64,000 nt of DNA from Roseofilum halophilum BLCC-M91 (GCF_030068445.1 NZ_JAQPOK010000090.1:1-64000); one strand, 5' to 3'; counted from the first letter of the stretch, positions 18,062 through 27,832 are shown. The notes: generated from the letters alone by a model not told the origin. Program-made: numbers and translations.

Positions 18062-18526
18062 TTACATCATCGATTGCAAGTAATTTTCTAATCCTGAATT
18101 TTCGATCAGCCATTGTTGGGATTCGAGCCAATCAATGGACTCTTCTATATCCTCTAGAATTTCTTCTAGCATATCCCGACTAATATAGTCCTGAACCGAT
18201 TCGCACAGTTGAATCGACCGTTGCAGATCTGCACGTATTTCTTGGTACATCGTCAGATCGTTTTGCAACACTTCCGGCACGGTTTCACCGATGAGCAGTT
18301 TACCTAAATCTTGCAGATTGGGTAAACCTTCCAGAAATAAAATCCGCTCAATCAGCTTATCGGCATGTTTCATCGCTGTAATCGATGCCTTATACACTTT
18401 ATCGTTGAGCTGATGAAGTCCCCAGTTTTTGCAGATTCTGGCATGGAGGAAAAACTGGTTAATTGCCGTCAATTGAAGCTTGAGAGCTGCATTTAATTGG
18501 GTTTTAACATTGGGGTCACCCTGCAT
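18062..18526 (-). CDS. bfrA: Bacterioferritin subunit with heme Met but no ferroxidase site (BfrA-type)
   Basis: The protein has 154 aa with an ATG at 18526. In E. coli numbering Met52 and His54 are present (AMKHAD), so heme can be ligated at a subunit interface. The ferroxidase residues are lost: Glu18 is Gln, Glu51 is Ala, Glu94 is Tyr, and the C-terminal EExH motif is EESI. It should act as the heme/electron-relay partner of the ferroxidase-competent subunit in a mixed 24-mer. The gene is 69 nt upstream of that partner and is divergent from bfd. A candidate Fur box lies between them. Confidence 0.92.
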   Translation of the reverse strand: MQGDPNVKTQLNAALKLQLTAINQFFLHARICKNWGLHQLNDKVYKASITAMKHADKLIERILFLEGLPNLQDLGKLLIGETVPEVLQNDLTMYQEIRADLQRSIQLCESVQDYISRDMLEEILEDIEESIDWLESQQWLIENSGLENYLQSMM

Positions 18527-18646
18527 TCGTGTTCTCCTAACTGATGGATTGCTCTTCGATCCAGAGTAGGTCTGGGTTTCGAGCTGTCTTCGCTCATCGT
18601 ACTTGACTTCTGAGGGGCTGTCAATGCATAATAGGAAGTGTTACTT

Positions 18647-18665
18647 GAGAATTGTTTTCATTAAC
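18647..18665. promoter_or_regulatory. Candidate Fur box between bfrA and bfd
   Basis: The 19-mer GAGAATTGTTTTCATTAAC matches 13 of 19 positions of the classical Fur consensus GATAATGATAATCATTATC. It lies in the 192-bp divergent gap between bacterioferritin and bfd, upstream of a TATACT element (18687-18692) that could be the bfd -10 box. Iron control fits the genes. The match is moderate and unproven. Confidence 0.45.
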
Positions 18666-18718
18666 TTAATCTTAAGTTAAGCAAGTTATACTCAATCTAG
18701 TGGAGGCAGTGAACCTGG

Positions 18719-18961
18719 ATGTACATTTGTATCTGTCATGCAGTTACAGACCGTGAAATTCGCAAGGCGGTCGCCCAAGGAGCCTGTTCTGTCGATATGG
18801 TCTGCGATCGCCTGAAAGTCTCCAGTAGTTGTGGTCGTTGTTGGGAACATGCCCATCAAGTGGTTGAGGAAGCGATCGCGGAACATCAAGCCCCTGTAGA
18901 AATTACATCTATTGCCCGTAAACCTCAAGAGGTCTATGGCGATCGCCGTAAAGCTTCTTAA
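18719..18961 (+). CDS. bfd: Bacterioferritin-associated ferredoxin, [2Fe-2S] (Bfd)
   Basis: The protein has 80 aa with ATG 18719 and GGAGG 12 nt upstream. The four cluster ligands are Cys4, Cys6, Cys38 and Cys41 (MYICICHAVTD and SSCGRCWEH), the BFD-like fold arrangement. Bfd passes electrons to bacterioferritin heme to release stored Fe2+. Here it is divergent from the bfrA-bfrB pair, which gives functional context. The C-terminal 25 residues are a basic extension. Confidence 0.92.
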   Translation: MYICICHAVTDREIRKAVAQGACSVDMVCDRLKVSSSCGRCWEHAHQVVEEAIAEHQAPVEITSIARKPQEVYGDRRKAS

Positions 18962-19018
18962 AAATGGTTCGCCATTTGTTGCACTTAAATCTTAATAAGA
19001 AAATAATCTTTCATCTGC

Positions 19019-19225
19019 CTATTGAGTAAGAGTAACTATCCAGGGTTGGAATATCTCCAGCCATTGGGGGCGACTCACGACCCAGGTAGGATAGAGAGAA
19101 TAATGATAATCTTCACCCGGTATCAAGGGAAACGGAGCCGTCTGGTTTAAGGGAACCCAGACGGCTCCAGCACCATGGGGGATTGGCGGTGAATTAGGCT
19201 TTCGCAGCACAAAGGGCAGCGCCAA
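19019..19225 (-). CDS. Possible small protein downstream of glucokinase
   Basis: The frame encodes 68 aa and its start overlaps the glk 3' end by 32 nt. The composition (VWVPLNQTAPFPLIPGEDYH, PTWVVSRPQWLEIFQPWI) is protein-like and not repeat-derived. I recognise no family, signal peptide or TM segment. It may be a real short gene read after glk, or the tail of a decayed gene. Confidence 0.3.
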   Translation of the reverse strand: MALPFVLRKPNSPPIPHGAGAVWVPLNQTAPFPLIPGEDYHYSLYPTWVVSRPQWLEIFQPWIVTLTQ

Positions 19226-20237
19226 TCAAGCCCACTTCCTGATTGGTAACAATATAAATGGGAATTTGTTGGAGTAGTCTGGACATCCGGCCTTTATTCA
19301 GGAACGCTTGTAAAAACTGGCCATCGGTCATCAGGGATAAGTTTTTGGCGGCCACTCCTCCAGCAATATAGAGTCCTCCGTAGGGGAGTAACTTGAGGGC
19401 TAGATTTCCCGCTTCTGCGCCATAAGCCTCGATAAAGATATTCATGGTTTCTTCACTGAGGCGATCGCTCTTTTGTTGGGCCGATTGAGAGATCGCGGCG
19501 GCCGGATCGATGGCTGTCTCAGTATTCTCTTTACCCATCTGGGACTTCCAGGTTTTAAACACCTGGATTAACTCGCTGGATTCTTCAGCCCATTGGCGAT
19601 CGCGCAAAAACTCGTAAATAGCCACAATTCCCATACCAGAAACCACCCGCTCTACCGAGACCCGCTCCCATTGGTACTTCTCTAACAAATAGTGCAACAA
19701 ATCCGACTCTAGAAGATTACGAGGCGCAAAATCAGTATGACCCCCTTCGCAAGAAAACACCTGATAGTTTCCGCCAGCATCGGGAGTCAAAAAGCCTTCT
19801 CCTAAACCCGTTCCTGCACCAATGACCGCGATCGGGGCTTGGGGTTGGGGTTGGGCTTCCTGTAGACAATAGAGATCCTCCTGGCCGAGGCCCAAAATGC
19901 CGTAACCAATCGCGGCAAAATCATTAATCAAGCTCACCTGTTGTAGATGTAACTCTTCTTGCAGGCGATCGCCCTGGAGATGCCAAATCAGGTTAGTTAA
20001 TTTCGCTTCATTCTTTTCCACTGGGCCGGCGATCGCAAAACAGGCCCGTTCCGGATATCCCCGATCTGCTCCCTCTTCCCGCAAAAACTGGTTCACGATC
20101 GGAACCAAATCCCCAAACTCCTGACTGGGATAACTCTGCTGGGCCAAAACCTGCAACGGCTCCCCCTCTGAGGACTGTTCCACCAGTCTGAGAATCGTTT
20201 TCGTACCGCCAATGTCACCCGCTAATAATACCGTCAT
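19194..20237 (-). CDS. glk: Glucokinase
   Basis: I place the start at ATG 20237, where the protein opens directly with the phosphate-binding motif (MTVLLAGDIGGTKT). A longer start would add nine non-conserved residues and overlap the upstream gene. The protein has 347 aa. Hexokinase-fold motifs follow: LTNLIWHLQG, LINDFAAIGYG (substrate-binding Asn-Asp), GAGTGLGEGFL and GGVAAKNL. It phosphorylates glucose with ATP in the cytosol. The 1-nt gap to the histidine-phosphatase gene upstream indicates an operon. Confidence 0.92.
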   Translation of the reverse strand: MTVLLAGDIGGTKTILRLVEQSSEGEPLQVLAQQSYPSQEFGDLVPIVNQFLREEGADRGYPERACFAIAGPVEKNEAKLTNLIWHLQGDRLQEELHLQQVSLINDFAAIGYGILGLGQEDLYCLQEAQPQPQAPIAVIGAGTGLGEGFLTPDAGGNYQVFSCEGGHTDFAPRNLLESDLLHYLLEKYQWERVSVERVVSGMGIVAIYEFLRDRQWAEESSELIQVFKTWKSQMGKENTETAIDPAAAISQSAQQKSDRLSEETMNIFIEAYGAEAGNLALKLLPYGGLYIAGGVAAKNLSLMTDGQFLQAFLNKGRMSRLLQQIPIYIVTNQEVGLIGAALCAAKA

Positions 20238-20238
20238 T

Positions 20239-20886
20239 TTAATTAAACCGAACTCTACTTTCACGAGAACTCAAATGGGAAGTATCCCCATTTAACTCCA
20301 TAACCGAGCGATCGCCCTCCCTAACCACCTTGACCAAAGCGCATAAGGAAGCCTTCACATCTGCTCCTCTCACCCCATCCACTAATCCCATGGCCATTCC
20401 TAACACAGATGCACCATGGCCGACAAACAACAAATCCTCATGAGCAAACCGATCCGCTAATGCTTTGATCGTTTGTCCTGCACGGGCAAAACATTGGGTC
20501 TCAGTTTCGGGATAGGAAGGTGTTCCCTGAATAGGAAGCTCTGGATCGATACGCGGAAACTGGGCCGCCAATTCTGATAATGACCGAGTTTCCGGCATAT
20601 GTGTCATCCACTCTGGATTTAACCACTCTCCCAACCCCCAATGCAAGCCTACCGGTAAATCCAGAACCTCCGCCACTCCATGGGCCGTTTGCACCGTTCG
20701 CAGAAAGGGGGAAGCAAAAATCCGGGTAATGCGTTCTGATTGTAACCGATGAGCTAATTCCTGAACTTGAATCAAGCCATCTTCAGATAAGGGGGGATCG
20801 TAGGGGCGATCGGCCGTATTAAACCACTCTGGATTGACAAAATCCAAGCGGTTCGCATGTCGTGCAATCCAAATCGTTTGAGCCAT
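20239..20886 (-). CDS. Histidine phosphatase family protein (phosphoglycerate-mutase-like)
   Basis: The protein has 215 aa. The catalytic motif near the N-terminus is ARHANR (RHG variant), followed by LSEDGLIQVQELAHRL, SPFLRTVQTA and the second catalytic histidine in LLFVGHGASVLGMA. These place it in the branch-2-like SixA/GpmB phosphatases. The substrate cannot be read from sequence. It is encoded directly upstream of glucokinase, so a sugar or sugar-phosphate substrate is plausible. An AT-rich repeat (AATTAAAAATTAAA) lies just upstream of the ATG. Confidence 0.85.
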   Translation of the reverse strand: MAQTIWIARHANRLDFVNPEWFNTADRPYDPPLSEDGLIQVQELAHRLQSERITRIFASPFLRTVQTAHGVAEVLDLPVGLHWGLGEWLNPEWMTHMPETRSLSELAAQFPRIDPELPIQGTPSYPETETQCFARAGQTIKALADRFAHEDLLFVGHGASVLGMAMGLVDGVRGADVKASLCALVKVVREGDRSVMELNGDTSHLSSRESRVRFN

Positions 20887-20964
20887 GATTTCAATTAAAA
20901 ATTAAACTTAAAAATTACAGGTCATCGTCTATTTTTGTATCCGTAGCCTCCCCATCTTCTAGGT

Positions 20965-22233
20965 TTACGAAGAAGTTTGATCGAAAGAACCAGAGGCATA
21001 ATCATCTAAATCAGCACTATTTTCTAACCTTAACCCCTGGGGGGTTTTGACAATGATGTTATCACCTCCCAAGGCTTGGGCCTCCGCTAGAGCTTCTCCA
21101 GCCGTAACAATTAAGGTCACTTCCGTATCATCATTGCGAGGGACGGCACTACTAACTCCTAAGCTAACGGTAATATAGGGGCTGATGGGGGAATTCGGAT
21201 GCACTAATTTTAGGCTACTGATCTCTGAGTGGATATAGGTCGCCACTTGCATGGCTCCTTCCACATTCGTTTGAGGTAATAAAATGGCAAACATCTCTCC
21301 CCGATAGCGAGCCACCATATCGGCTGGACGTTTAACCACCGAGCAAATGGCATCGGCGATCGTTTTTAAGCATTCATTACTGGTTTGGGAACCGTAGCTA
21401 TAGACATAGGGCTTAAAATAATCGACCCGACAGACAATCAAGGATAGGGGTTTTAAGTCCCGTTTCATCCGTCGCCATTCTTGTTCAATATATTCGTTAA
21501 AGCGGCGGCGGTTGGGCAGTTGGGTGAGGCGATCGAGAAGAGTAAGATTTTTAACTTGTTTGTTGACCGCTTCAAGTTCTTGACGAGTTGCCCATTCTAG
21601 ATGAGAAAGTCGCTCATATTGATAAATAATGAAATAACAGACTAGACCAATCATGGCCAAAAAGAGAAACGATTCCACGTTAATGGCGTGGGATAAGTCA
21701 CTGGGGGGAAAGCGAAAAATCCAGCGATTCAGGCAAAAATAGGCAATGACAACCGCTTGAGAGATGATATGAATCAGCCAAAAGACAGGAATGGCAGTGG
21801 CTTGCATGACAAACATCACCAGCCACATTTCTGGATTAAATTCGGAAACTCCAGCAACGGTTCCCAGAATCTGGGGTAATAGGGTGACTGACCATGATAA
21901 TCCCAGGAATAGGAGGCTAGGATGACGGCGACCAAATTGGGTTTTTTGTAATCCCCAACAGCCTAAAAGGGCAAATAGGCTGGTGATGCGAGCGCCAAGA
22001 AGTTGACTGGCAAATTGCTCACCATGGAGAATGGCTTCAAATAAGGCTAAGGCAAACACTCCGCCCAGGGTAATCCAGATGGTTGGCTGAAGACGGGCTA
22101 GGATCTGGAATTGTCGCCATCCGGGTTCAATGTGTGAGTTGATAGGCGAGTTACTTGCCCCAGGGATTTTGCGGTCTTCTGAGGGGGCTGAGTCGGTTGG
22201 AGAAGATGATTTTGGCTTAGATCCCTGATTCAT
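20965..22233 (-). CDS. Membrane protein with degenerate GGDEF domain
   Basis: The protein has 422 aa with ATG 22233. After a polar N-terminal 40 residues, six or so hydrophobic segments (about 45-205) form a MASE-like membrane sensor. A short helix leads to a GGDEF domain (DRLTQLPNRRRFNEYI). The signature is RYRGEMFAIL, in which GG(D/E)EF is replaced by RGEMF. The first metal-binding Asp (LDIDHFK type) is Arg (CRVDYFK). Diguanylate cyclase activity is therefore unlikely. It may bind nucleotide or act as a regulatory partner. It is encoded alone, with no EAL or PilZ neighbour. Confidence 0.85.
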   Translation of the reverse strand: MNQGSKPKSSSPTDSAPSEDRKIPGASNSPINSHIEPGWRQFQILARLQPTIWITLGGVFALALFEAILHGEQFASQLLGARITSLFALLGCWGLQKTQFGRRHPSLLFLGLSWSVTLLPQILGTVAGVSEFNPEMWLVMFVMQATAIPVFWLIHIISQAVVIAYFCLNRWIFRFPPSDLSHAINVESFLFLAMIGLVCYFIIYQYERLSHLEWATRQELEAVNKQVKNLTLLDRLTQLPNRRRFNEYIEQEWRRMKRDLKPLSLIVCRVDYFKPYVYSYGSQTSNECLKTIADAICSVVKRPADMVARYRGEMFAILLPQTNVEGAMQVATYIHSEISSLKLVHPNSPISPYITVSLGVSSAVPRNDDTEVTLIVTAGEALAEAQALGGDNIIVKTPQGLRLENSADLDDYASGSFDQTSS

Positions 22234-22401
22234 GGTTTTAGGCTATCCGATCGCCATTTCCGTAAGGGAAGGTTGAATCGGTTTTTGAGAGTTTACATTA
22301 AGCTAGGTTCTCAGGTACAGGCTGGATTAACTCAAGAGCAATAGGTCATAGATTACAATTTTAGCTGAAAGGTTGTTCTCTCTGACGATTTTGAGAACAG
22401 G

Positions 22402-23865
22402 ATGTGTTTAGGTTTCGGTATGGTGAATATTAATCAAGAATTTCAACAGGCTTATCAGTACCAGCGAGAGGGGAGTTGGGATGCTGCTCGCCAGGGATAT
22501 GAACGAGTTTTAGAACTTGACCCCCAACATATTAGTACCCTGGTTAATTTAGGAGTTTTATATAAAAAACAGGGGGAGTATGGGCAAGCGGCGCGGTTAT
22601 ATGAGCAGGTGTTGCAACACAAACCGAATCATGTGATTGCACATTATAACTTGGCGTTGGTTTATGAGCTACAGGGGCGCTTATCGGAGGCGGTGCGCCA
22701 TTATAGCCATGGGTTGTTGTTTCAACCGACGGATGAAAATTTAGGGAAACATCTTCAGCAGGCGTTGGTTGCTGTGGGAAGCTTTAAGAGCGATCGCCCT
22801 TTATATGAGCAAGCTTTGCATCAGGTTTCCCTGAGTTTGCCTTCTTTGATGGAGTTGATTAATTTTCTGCGCCGGGAAGAGTATTTAGAGGTGGCGATCG
22901 CCCTTTTGCAGGTGGCGATCGAGCAATATCCTGAGCGATCGGCACTCTATTCTCTCTCTGGCGGGATTTATAATCAGATGGGCAATTATGCTGAGGCGAT
23001 GAAGTGCTTTGAACAGGCGCTTGAGCGCTCTCCTGAAGAGCCGAATTATCTTCAATCTCTAGGGATCACGTTCGCCAAACAAGAACAGTGGGAAGCCGCT
23101 CAACCCTATCTGCAACAGGCAGTTACTCTTGCGCCTAATTTGCGTAAAGCCCAGCGATGGCTGAATTTTGTCAATGTTGTCTGCGGCGATCGCCCTCAAG
23201 TTGAATTTAACAGCCACAATCAAGCGATCCAATTCCAGATTACGGGTAAAAATCTGGATGTGGAGTTAACCCAGGTCAACGATCGCCAGTTTTACGAGCA
23301 GCCCGAACTCGATTTTATCAATGAGACACTCAGGCGGCGATCGGTTATTGTCGATGTGGGCGCAAATTCTGGTAACCACCTGGTTTATTTTGCCAAAATC
23401 TTAGGAGCAGAAACCGTCATTCCCATCGAATTTCAACCCGATATTATTGCCGCTCTCAAAACCAATATTGCCCTGAATCAGATTACCAATGTAGACCTCT
23501 CTAAATTAGGCTATGCTGTCGGTAAAACTCCCGGTCGCGCCCAACTGCAAAACCATCCCACGGGCGATCTCTGTTTAACTGAACTGAAGGAAGACCCCAA
23601 TGGAGCCGTAGAAGTTTTACCCCTGGATCGGTTGATTGCCTCTAATATCGATTTCATTAAAATGGATGTCCAAGGATTAGAAATTGAAGTGTTAGAAGGA
23701 GCTGAAGGGCTGTTGCAGCAATTTCAACCCGATGGACTCATTGAAGTCACCAAAAGAAATCAACCCCTGTTTTTGAGTTTCTTAGAGCGGATCAATTATC
23801 AAATTATCAAAGAGTTTCGAGAATGGAATTATAGCAACTTTTATATTCAGTCTAGGGTTCAGTAA
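22402..23865 (+). CDS. TPR protein with C-terminal FkbM-type methyltransferase domain
   Basis: The protein has 487 aa with ATG 22402; a second ATG at 22420 is also possible. Residues 10-260 form TPR repeats (NLGVLYKKQGEYGQAARLYE, NLALVYELQGRLSEAVRHY, SGGIYNQMGNYAEAMKCF). Residues about 310-480 are an FkbM methyltransferase: motif I IVDVGANSGNHLVYFA, then acidic IPIEFQPD and IDFIKMDVQGLEIEVLEGA. Such TPR-FkbM fusions often modify glycans or natural products in cyanobacteria, with the TPR part binding partners. The substrate is unknown. The gene stands alone, between a GGDEF gene on the other strand and a Uma2 gene. Confidence 0.88.
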   Translation: MCLGFGMVNINQEFQQAYQYQREGSWDAARQGYERVLELDPQHISTLVNLGVLYKKQGEYGQAARLYEQVLQHKPNHVIAHYNLALVYELQGRLSEAVRHYSHGLLFQPTDENLGKHLQQALVAVGSFKSDRPLYEQALHQVSLSLPSLMELINFLRREEYLEVAIALLQVAIEQYPERSALYSLSGGIYNQMGNYAEAMKCFEQALERSPEEPNYLQSLGITFAKQEQWEAAQPYLQQAVTLAPNLRKAQRWLNFVNVVCGDRPQVEFNSHNQAIQFQITGKNLDVELTQVNDRQFYEQPELDFINETLRRRSVIVDVGANSGNHLVYFAKILGAETVIPIEFQPDIIAALKTNIALNQITNVDLSKLGYAVGKTPGRAQLQNHPTGDLCLTELKEDPNGAVEVLPLDRLIASNIDFIKMDVQGLEIEVLEGAEGLLQQFQPDGLIEVTKRNQPLFLSFLERINYQIIKEFREWNYSNFYIQSRVQ

Positions 23866-24000
23866 GATTGACATACCGCACTTTGCGCTCTCGGTGGCGG
23901 ATATTCAAACCCCGATTCTTTCATTGAAGTGAGGGAAAAATTGGCGATCGGCTAAAATAGATCAATTTCTAGCCCATTTCTATGATACTAAGAGGTCAAG

Positions 24001-24615
24001 ATGGTACAGACACCAACCGTACCGGAAACGGAAACCCTATTACTAGAGTTACCCAAAACTCTAAAGCTCTATGTTACCCAAGAACAGTTTGAAATTCTAG
24101 CCGCCAGTAATCGAGAATTACAACTAGAAAGAACAGCAAACGGAGAATTAATCGTGAATCCACCAACGGGCTGGGAAACTGGAGAACAAAATAGCAGTAT
24201 TTCTGGCGAGTTGTATCTATGGTGGCGCAATGCAGGTGAACCGGGGAAAGTGTTTGACTCATCGACTGGATTTATTTTACCCAATGGCGCGAATCTCTCT
24301 CCTGATGCATCTTGGGTGAGTCAAGAGCGTTGGGATGCACTCAATGAGGAACAAAAGAGAAGCTTTGCTCATATTTGTCCCGATTTTGTGGTGGAATTAA
24401 GATCGCACTCAGATACCATGAAATCCCTGGGAGAGAAAATGCAAGAGTATCTGGATAATGGAGCCAGATTGGGTTGGCTAATCAATCCAAAAACCAGAAA
24501 AGTGGAAGTGTATCGAGTCGGTTTAGAGGTGGAAGTATTGTCAAATCCAACTGAGTTATCCGGTGAGGCAGTTTTGCCGGGTTTCGTTTTAGAGCTGCAT
24601 CGGGTGTGGGATTAG
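24001..24615 (+). CDS. Uma2 family (DUF820) putative endonuclease
   Basis: The protein has 204 aa with ATG 24001. It has the restriction-endonuclease-like fold of Uma2: GELIVNPPTGWETG, then LSPDASWVS, PDFVVELRS (catalytic Asp and Glu), and KMQEYLDNGARLGWLINP. Uma2 proteins are greatly expanded in cyanobacteria. They are predicted PD-(D/E)XK nucleases, though the biological role is largely unproven. It is one of three copies in this window and is not paired with an obvious antitoxin. Confidence 0.88.
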   Translation: MVQTPTVPETETLLLELPKTLKLYVTQEQFEILAASNRELQLERTANGELIVNPPTGWETGEQNSSISGELYLWWRNAGEPGKVFDSSTGFILPNGANLSPDASWVSQERWDALNEEQKRSFAHICPDFVVELRSHSDTMKSLGEKMQEYLDNGARLGWLINPKTRKVEVYRVGLEVEVLSNPTELSGEAVLPGFVLELHRVWD

Positions 24616-24720
24616 GGCGATCGCGTTAGGGAAACGGAGTTTTATCGCCCCCATGCCCCATCCTGTACAATAGGGTAAAAAGTTGACCCTTTTTAACGTT
24701 TAATTTTACACTTGATTTTA

Positions 24721-25464
24721 ATGAACAGGATCGAAACCCTAGAAACTCAACTCTATTACCTCCAACAGTTTGCCGATCGCCTCGTCAATACCCAACTGGC
24801 TCACCTCAATGTCGTTAGCATTGGTCTCATTTTTATCGCCGGACTACTGACAAGCTTAACCCCCTGTATGCTCTCCATGCTCCCCCTCACCGTAGCTTAC
24901 ATCGGCGGCTACGAAACCGAAAACCGTCTACAATCAGCCCTTCAATCCCTATGGTTTGCTGCCGGTTTAGCCACTACCCTCGCCCTTCTAGGAGTCGTCG
25001 CGGCGATCGTCGGTCAAGTCTATGGGCAAATTGGTATCGGATTACCCATAATAGTCAGTATTATCGCCATCCTCATGGGACTCAACCTCCTAGAAGCCTT
25101 ACCCCTACAATTGCCCGCGTCTGGGGGCATGGATTGGATCTCCCCCAACTTCCCCAACAGCGTCCGCTCCTACCTGATCGGCTTAACCTTCGGCTTAGTC
25201 GCCTCCCCCTGTAGCACCCCCGTACTCGCCACCCTCCTGGCTTGGATCTCCACCACCCAAAACCCGATTCTCGGTAGTGGTTTACTCCTCGCCTATACTG
25301 CGGGCTATGTCTCTCCCCTGGTACTGGCGGGAACCTTCACCGCTTCGATTAAAAAACTTTTAGCCCTCCGGCAATGGTCAGGATGGATTACTCCGACCAG
25401 TGGCGTGTTATTAGTAGGATTTGGGGTAATTTCGCTCCTGTCTCGTCTTGTCCCGATTAGTTGA
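24721..25464 (+). CDS. ccdA: CcdA-type thiol-disulfide transporter for cytochrome c maturation
   Basis: I use ATG 24721; a TTG lies 9 nt upstream. The protein has 247 aa with six hydrophobic segments. The two Cys-Pro elements expected of CcdA are present: [14 protein letters not shown] in TM1 and [16 protein letters not shown] in TM4. CcdA carries reducing equivalents across the thylakoid or plasma membrane to keep apocytochrome c thiols reduced. The downstream Ccs1 gene begins 8 nt later, giving a system II cytochrome c assembly operon. Confidence 0.92.
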   Translation: MNRIETLETQLYYLQQFADRLVNTQLAHLNVVSIGLIFIAGLLTSLTPCMLSMLPLTVAYIGGYETENRLQSALQSLWFAAGLATTLALLGVVAAIVGQVYGQIGIGLPIIVSIIAILMGLNLLEALPLQLPASGGMDWISPNFPNSVRSYLIGLTFGLVASPCSTPVLATLLAWISTTQNPILGSGLLLAYTAGYVSPLVLAGTFTASIKKLLALRQWSGWITPTSGVLLVGFGVISLLSRLVPIS

Positions 25465-25471
25465 TTTTCTG

Positions 25472-26854
25472 ATGACTTCCGATCAAAATGCTTCTGCTCC
25501 CCTCCCCTTCCATCCCCTGCAATGGTGGAAAAAACAAGTGCTGCCCACCTTAGCTGATTTACGGTTAGCGATTATTCTGCTGTTGGCGATCGCCCTCTTC
25601 AGCATTTCCGGTACAGTCATAGAACAGGGGCAATCTCTCGAATTTTACCAAACCAACTACCCCGAAGACCCCGCCCTATTCGGCTTCCTCTCCTGGAAAG
25701 TCCTCTTAACCATTGGCTTAGATCATGTCTATAGCACCTGGTGGTTTTTGGCGCTGCTCGTCTGGTTCGGCTCAAGTTTAACCGCTTGCACCTTTACTCG
25801 CCAACTGCCCACCCTCAAAGCGGCTAACCGGTGGAGCTATTACAAAACGCCCAAACAATTCCAAAACCTGGCGCTCAGTACCCAACTCAATCAAGGCTCG
25901 AATGACCGCCTAGAACCCATCCTAAAACAATACGGGTATCGCGTCTTTCGGGAAGGCGACATGCTTTACGCTCGCAAAGGCATTATCGGTAGAATTGGCC
26001 CCATTGTTGTTCATGCCAGTATGCTGATTATCCTAGCTGGATCGATTTTAGGCTCTATGACCGGATTTATAGCCCAAGAAATCATTCCCAGTGGCGACAC
26101 CTTCCAGATTAAAAATATCATTGAAGCCGGGCCCTTCGCCCAATCCCAAGTCCCCAAAGATTGGTCAGTGCGCGTGAATCGCTTTTGGATTGACTATAGT
26201 CCAGAGGGCAGAATTGAGCAATTCTATTCCGATTTATCCGTCTTAGATAACCAGGGAGAAGAAGTTAAGCGCGAAGAAATCCATGTCAATCAACCCCTGC
26301 GCTATCGGGGGGTAACCTTGTATCAGGCCGATTGGGCGATCGCATCTGTTAAAGTCAGACTCAATAACTCTCCCATCTTCAAAATTCCCATGGCTCAACT
26401 GCCGATTCAAACTGAGGGCAGAATTTGGGGAACCTGGATACCCACCAACCCAGATATGAGCGAAGGAGTCGCCCTAGTCACCAAGGATTTACAGGGAACT
26501 CTCGTGGTTTACGATAACCAGGGACAACTCATCGGAACCGTGCGCCAGGGCATGGACATCGAGGTTAATGGCGTGACGCTAAAAGTCCTAGAAGTCATTG
26601 GCAGCACTGGATTACAGATCAAGTCCGACCCTGGTATTCCCGTCGTTTATACCGGATTTGGGCTATTGATGATCGCCGTCGTGATGAGTTATTTTTCCCA
26701 CTCTCAAATCTGGGCCTTACAAAGTGGAGATAACTTTTACGTGGGTGGAAAAACGAACCGCGCTCAAGTCACCTTTGAACAAGAAGTGCTGAAAATCCTT
26801 GACCAAGTTCAGGAGGATACACCATCACCTGGTGAACTACCCACACTGACCTGA
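25472..26854 (+). CDS. ccs1: Cytochrome c biogenesis protein Ccs1 (ResB-like)
   Basis: The ATG at 25472, eight nt after the ccdA stop, is preferred over a longer frame that would overlap ccdA. The protein has 460 aa. TM1 ([22 protein letters not shown]), TM2 ([19 protein letters not shown]), TM3 ([19 protein letters not shown], containing a conserved His) and a large lumenal ResB domain (about 205-400) precede TM4 ([20 protein letters not shown]). Ccs1/ResB works with CcsA in heme delivery and ligation on the p-side of the membrane. The CcsA partner is not in the window. Confidence 0.92.
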   Translation: MTSDQNASAPLPFHPLQWWKKQVLPTLADLRLAIILLLAIALFSISGTVIEQGQSLEFYQTNYPEDPALFGFLSWKVLLTIGLDHVYSTWWFLALLVWFGSSLTACTFTRQLPTLKAANRWSYYKTPKQFQNLALSTQLNQGSNDRLEPILKQYGYRVFREGDMLYARKGIIGRIGPIVVHASMLIILAGSILGSMTGFIAQEIIPSGDTFQIKNIIEAGPFAQSQVPKDWSVRVNRFWIDYSPEGRIEQFYSDLSVLDNQGEEVKREEIHVNQPLRYRGVTLYQADWAIASVKVRLNNSPIFKIPMAQLPIQTEGRIWGTWIPTNPDMSEGVALVTKDLQGTLVVYDNQGQLIGTVRQGMDIEVNGVTLKVLEVIGSTGLQIKSDPGIPVVYTGFGLLMIAVVMSYFSHSQIWALQSGDNFYVGGKTNRAQVTFEQEVLKILDQVQEDTPSPGELPTLT

Positions 26855-26959
26855 CGGTACAGTATGGGCTTCCAACTTCTCGATCGCCCAGATTGTAGCG
26901 TGCATCCAATCATGGTATAGTTGATACAATTTTTGCCCAAAGAATAACGACATTAAACC

Positions 26960-27673
26960 ATGGACTTATCCAATAATAATACCGCGAAAAATCTCGAAGC
27001 TGCCTTTGGTGGGGAATCAATGGCCAACCGTAAATATTTATTTTTTGCCGAAGTGACCAAAAAGTTAGGGATGACAGAACTGGCTAAACTGTTTAGAGAA
27101 ACGGCGAATCAGGAAACTGAACATGCTTTTGCCCATTTTCGCTTAATCCATCCCGAACTGGTGGTTGACGATCCCGCATCGTTGACAGAAGAACAAAAAA
27201 AGGCGATCGCCTCCCGGTGCTTAGAATTAGCTATTGAAGGGGAAACCTACGAATACACCACCATGTATCCCGAATTTGCCGAAGCGGCAAGAAGCGATCG
27301 CGACAGTGACGCAGTAGCTGAATTTGAAGCTCAAACCCAAGAATCCCAAGAACACGCCCAAATCTTCCGTAAAGCAGCCCACAATTTCGGCTTACTCACC
27401 AGCATTGAACAGCATCATGCCCGACAATATACGGATGCTATGAGTGTTTTAGAGGGTGAAACGGTGACGAAAAAAGCCCCCAGCGATGAAGAAGCAACCC
27501 AAAAATGGATTTGTCGTCAATGTTCGATGATCTACGATCCCGTCAAAGGCGATCCCGATTCTGGAATTGCTCCGGGAACTCCGTTTGCTGCCATTCCCGA
27601 TGATTGGACTTGCCCCATCTGTGGAGCGCAGAAAAAGCTATTTGTTCCCTATGAAGAACCTGCCGCAGCTTAG
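26960..27673 (+). CDS. rbr: Rubrerythrin
   Basis: The protein has 237 aa with ATG 26960. Residues 10-170 are a ferritin-like di-iron four-helix domain with Glu/His ligands ([45 protein letters not shown]). Residues 185-230 form a rubredoxin domain with two Cys-x2-Cys pairs ([12 protein letters not shown] and [11 protein letters not shown]). It reduces hydrogen peroxide at the di-iron site using electrons from the rubredoxin Fe(Cys)4 centre. It is monocistronic, with about 105 nt of upstream sequence. Confidence 0.93.
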   Translation: MDLSNNNTAKNLEAAFGGESMANRKYLFFAEVTKKLGMTELAKLFRETANQETEHAFAHFRLIHPELVVDDPASLTEEQKKAIASRCLELAIEGETYEYTTMYPEFAEAARSDRDSDAVAEFEAQTQESQEHAQIFRKAAHNFGLLTSIEQHHARQYTDAMSVLEGETVTKKAPSDEEATQKWICRQCSMIYDPVKGDPDSGIAPGTPFAAIPDDWTCPICGAQKKLFVPYEEPAAA

Positions 27674-27832
27674 GAAAGCCCGTAGTGTTGTAACCAGATG
27701 AGGCTATCTTTATACCATTTCTTTAGCATTTTTGTTCTGTTGGTGCTGCTCGGCCTCCTGTGATGGGGTATCCTAAGTAACGATCGCCATAACCGATCCG
27801 GTCAACACTAATCACTGAATGAGAGGAAATCC

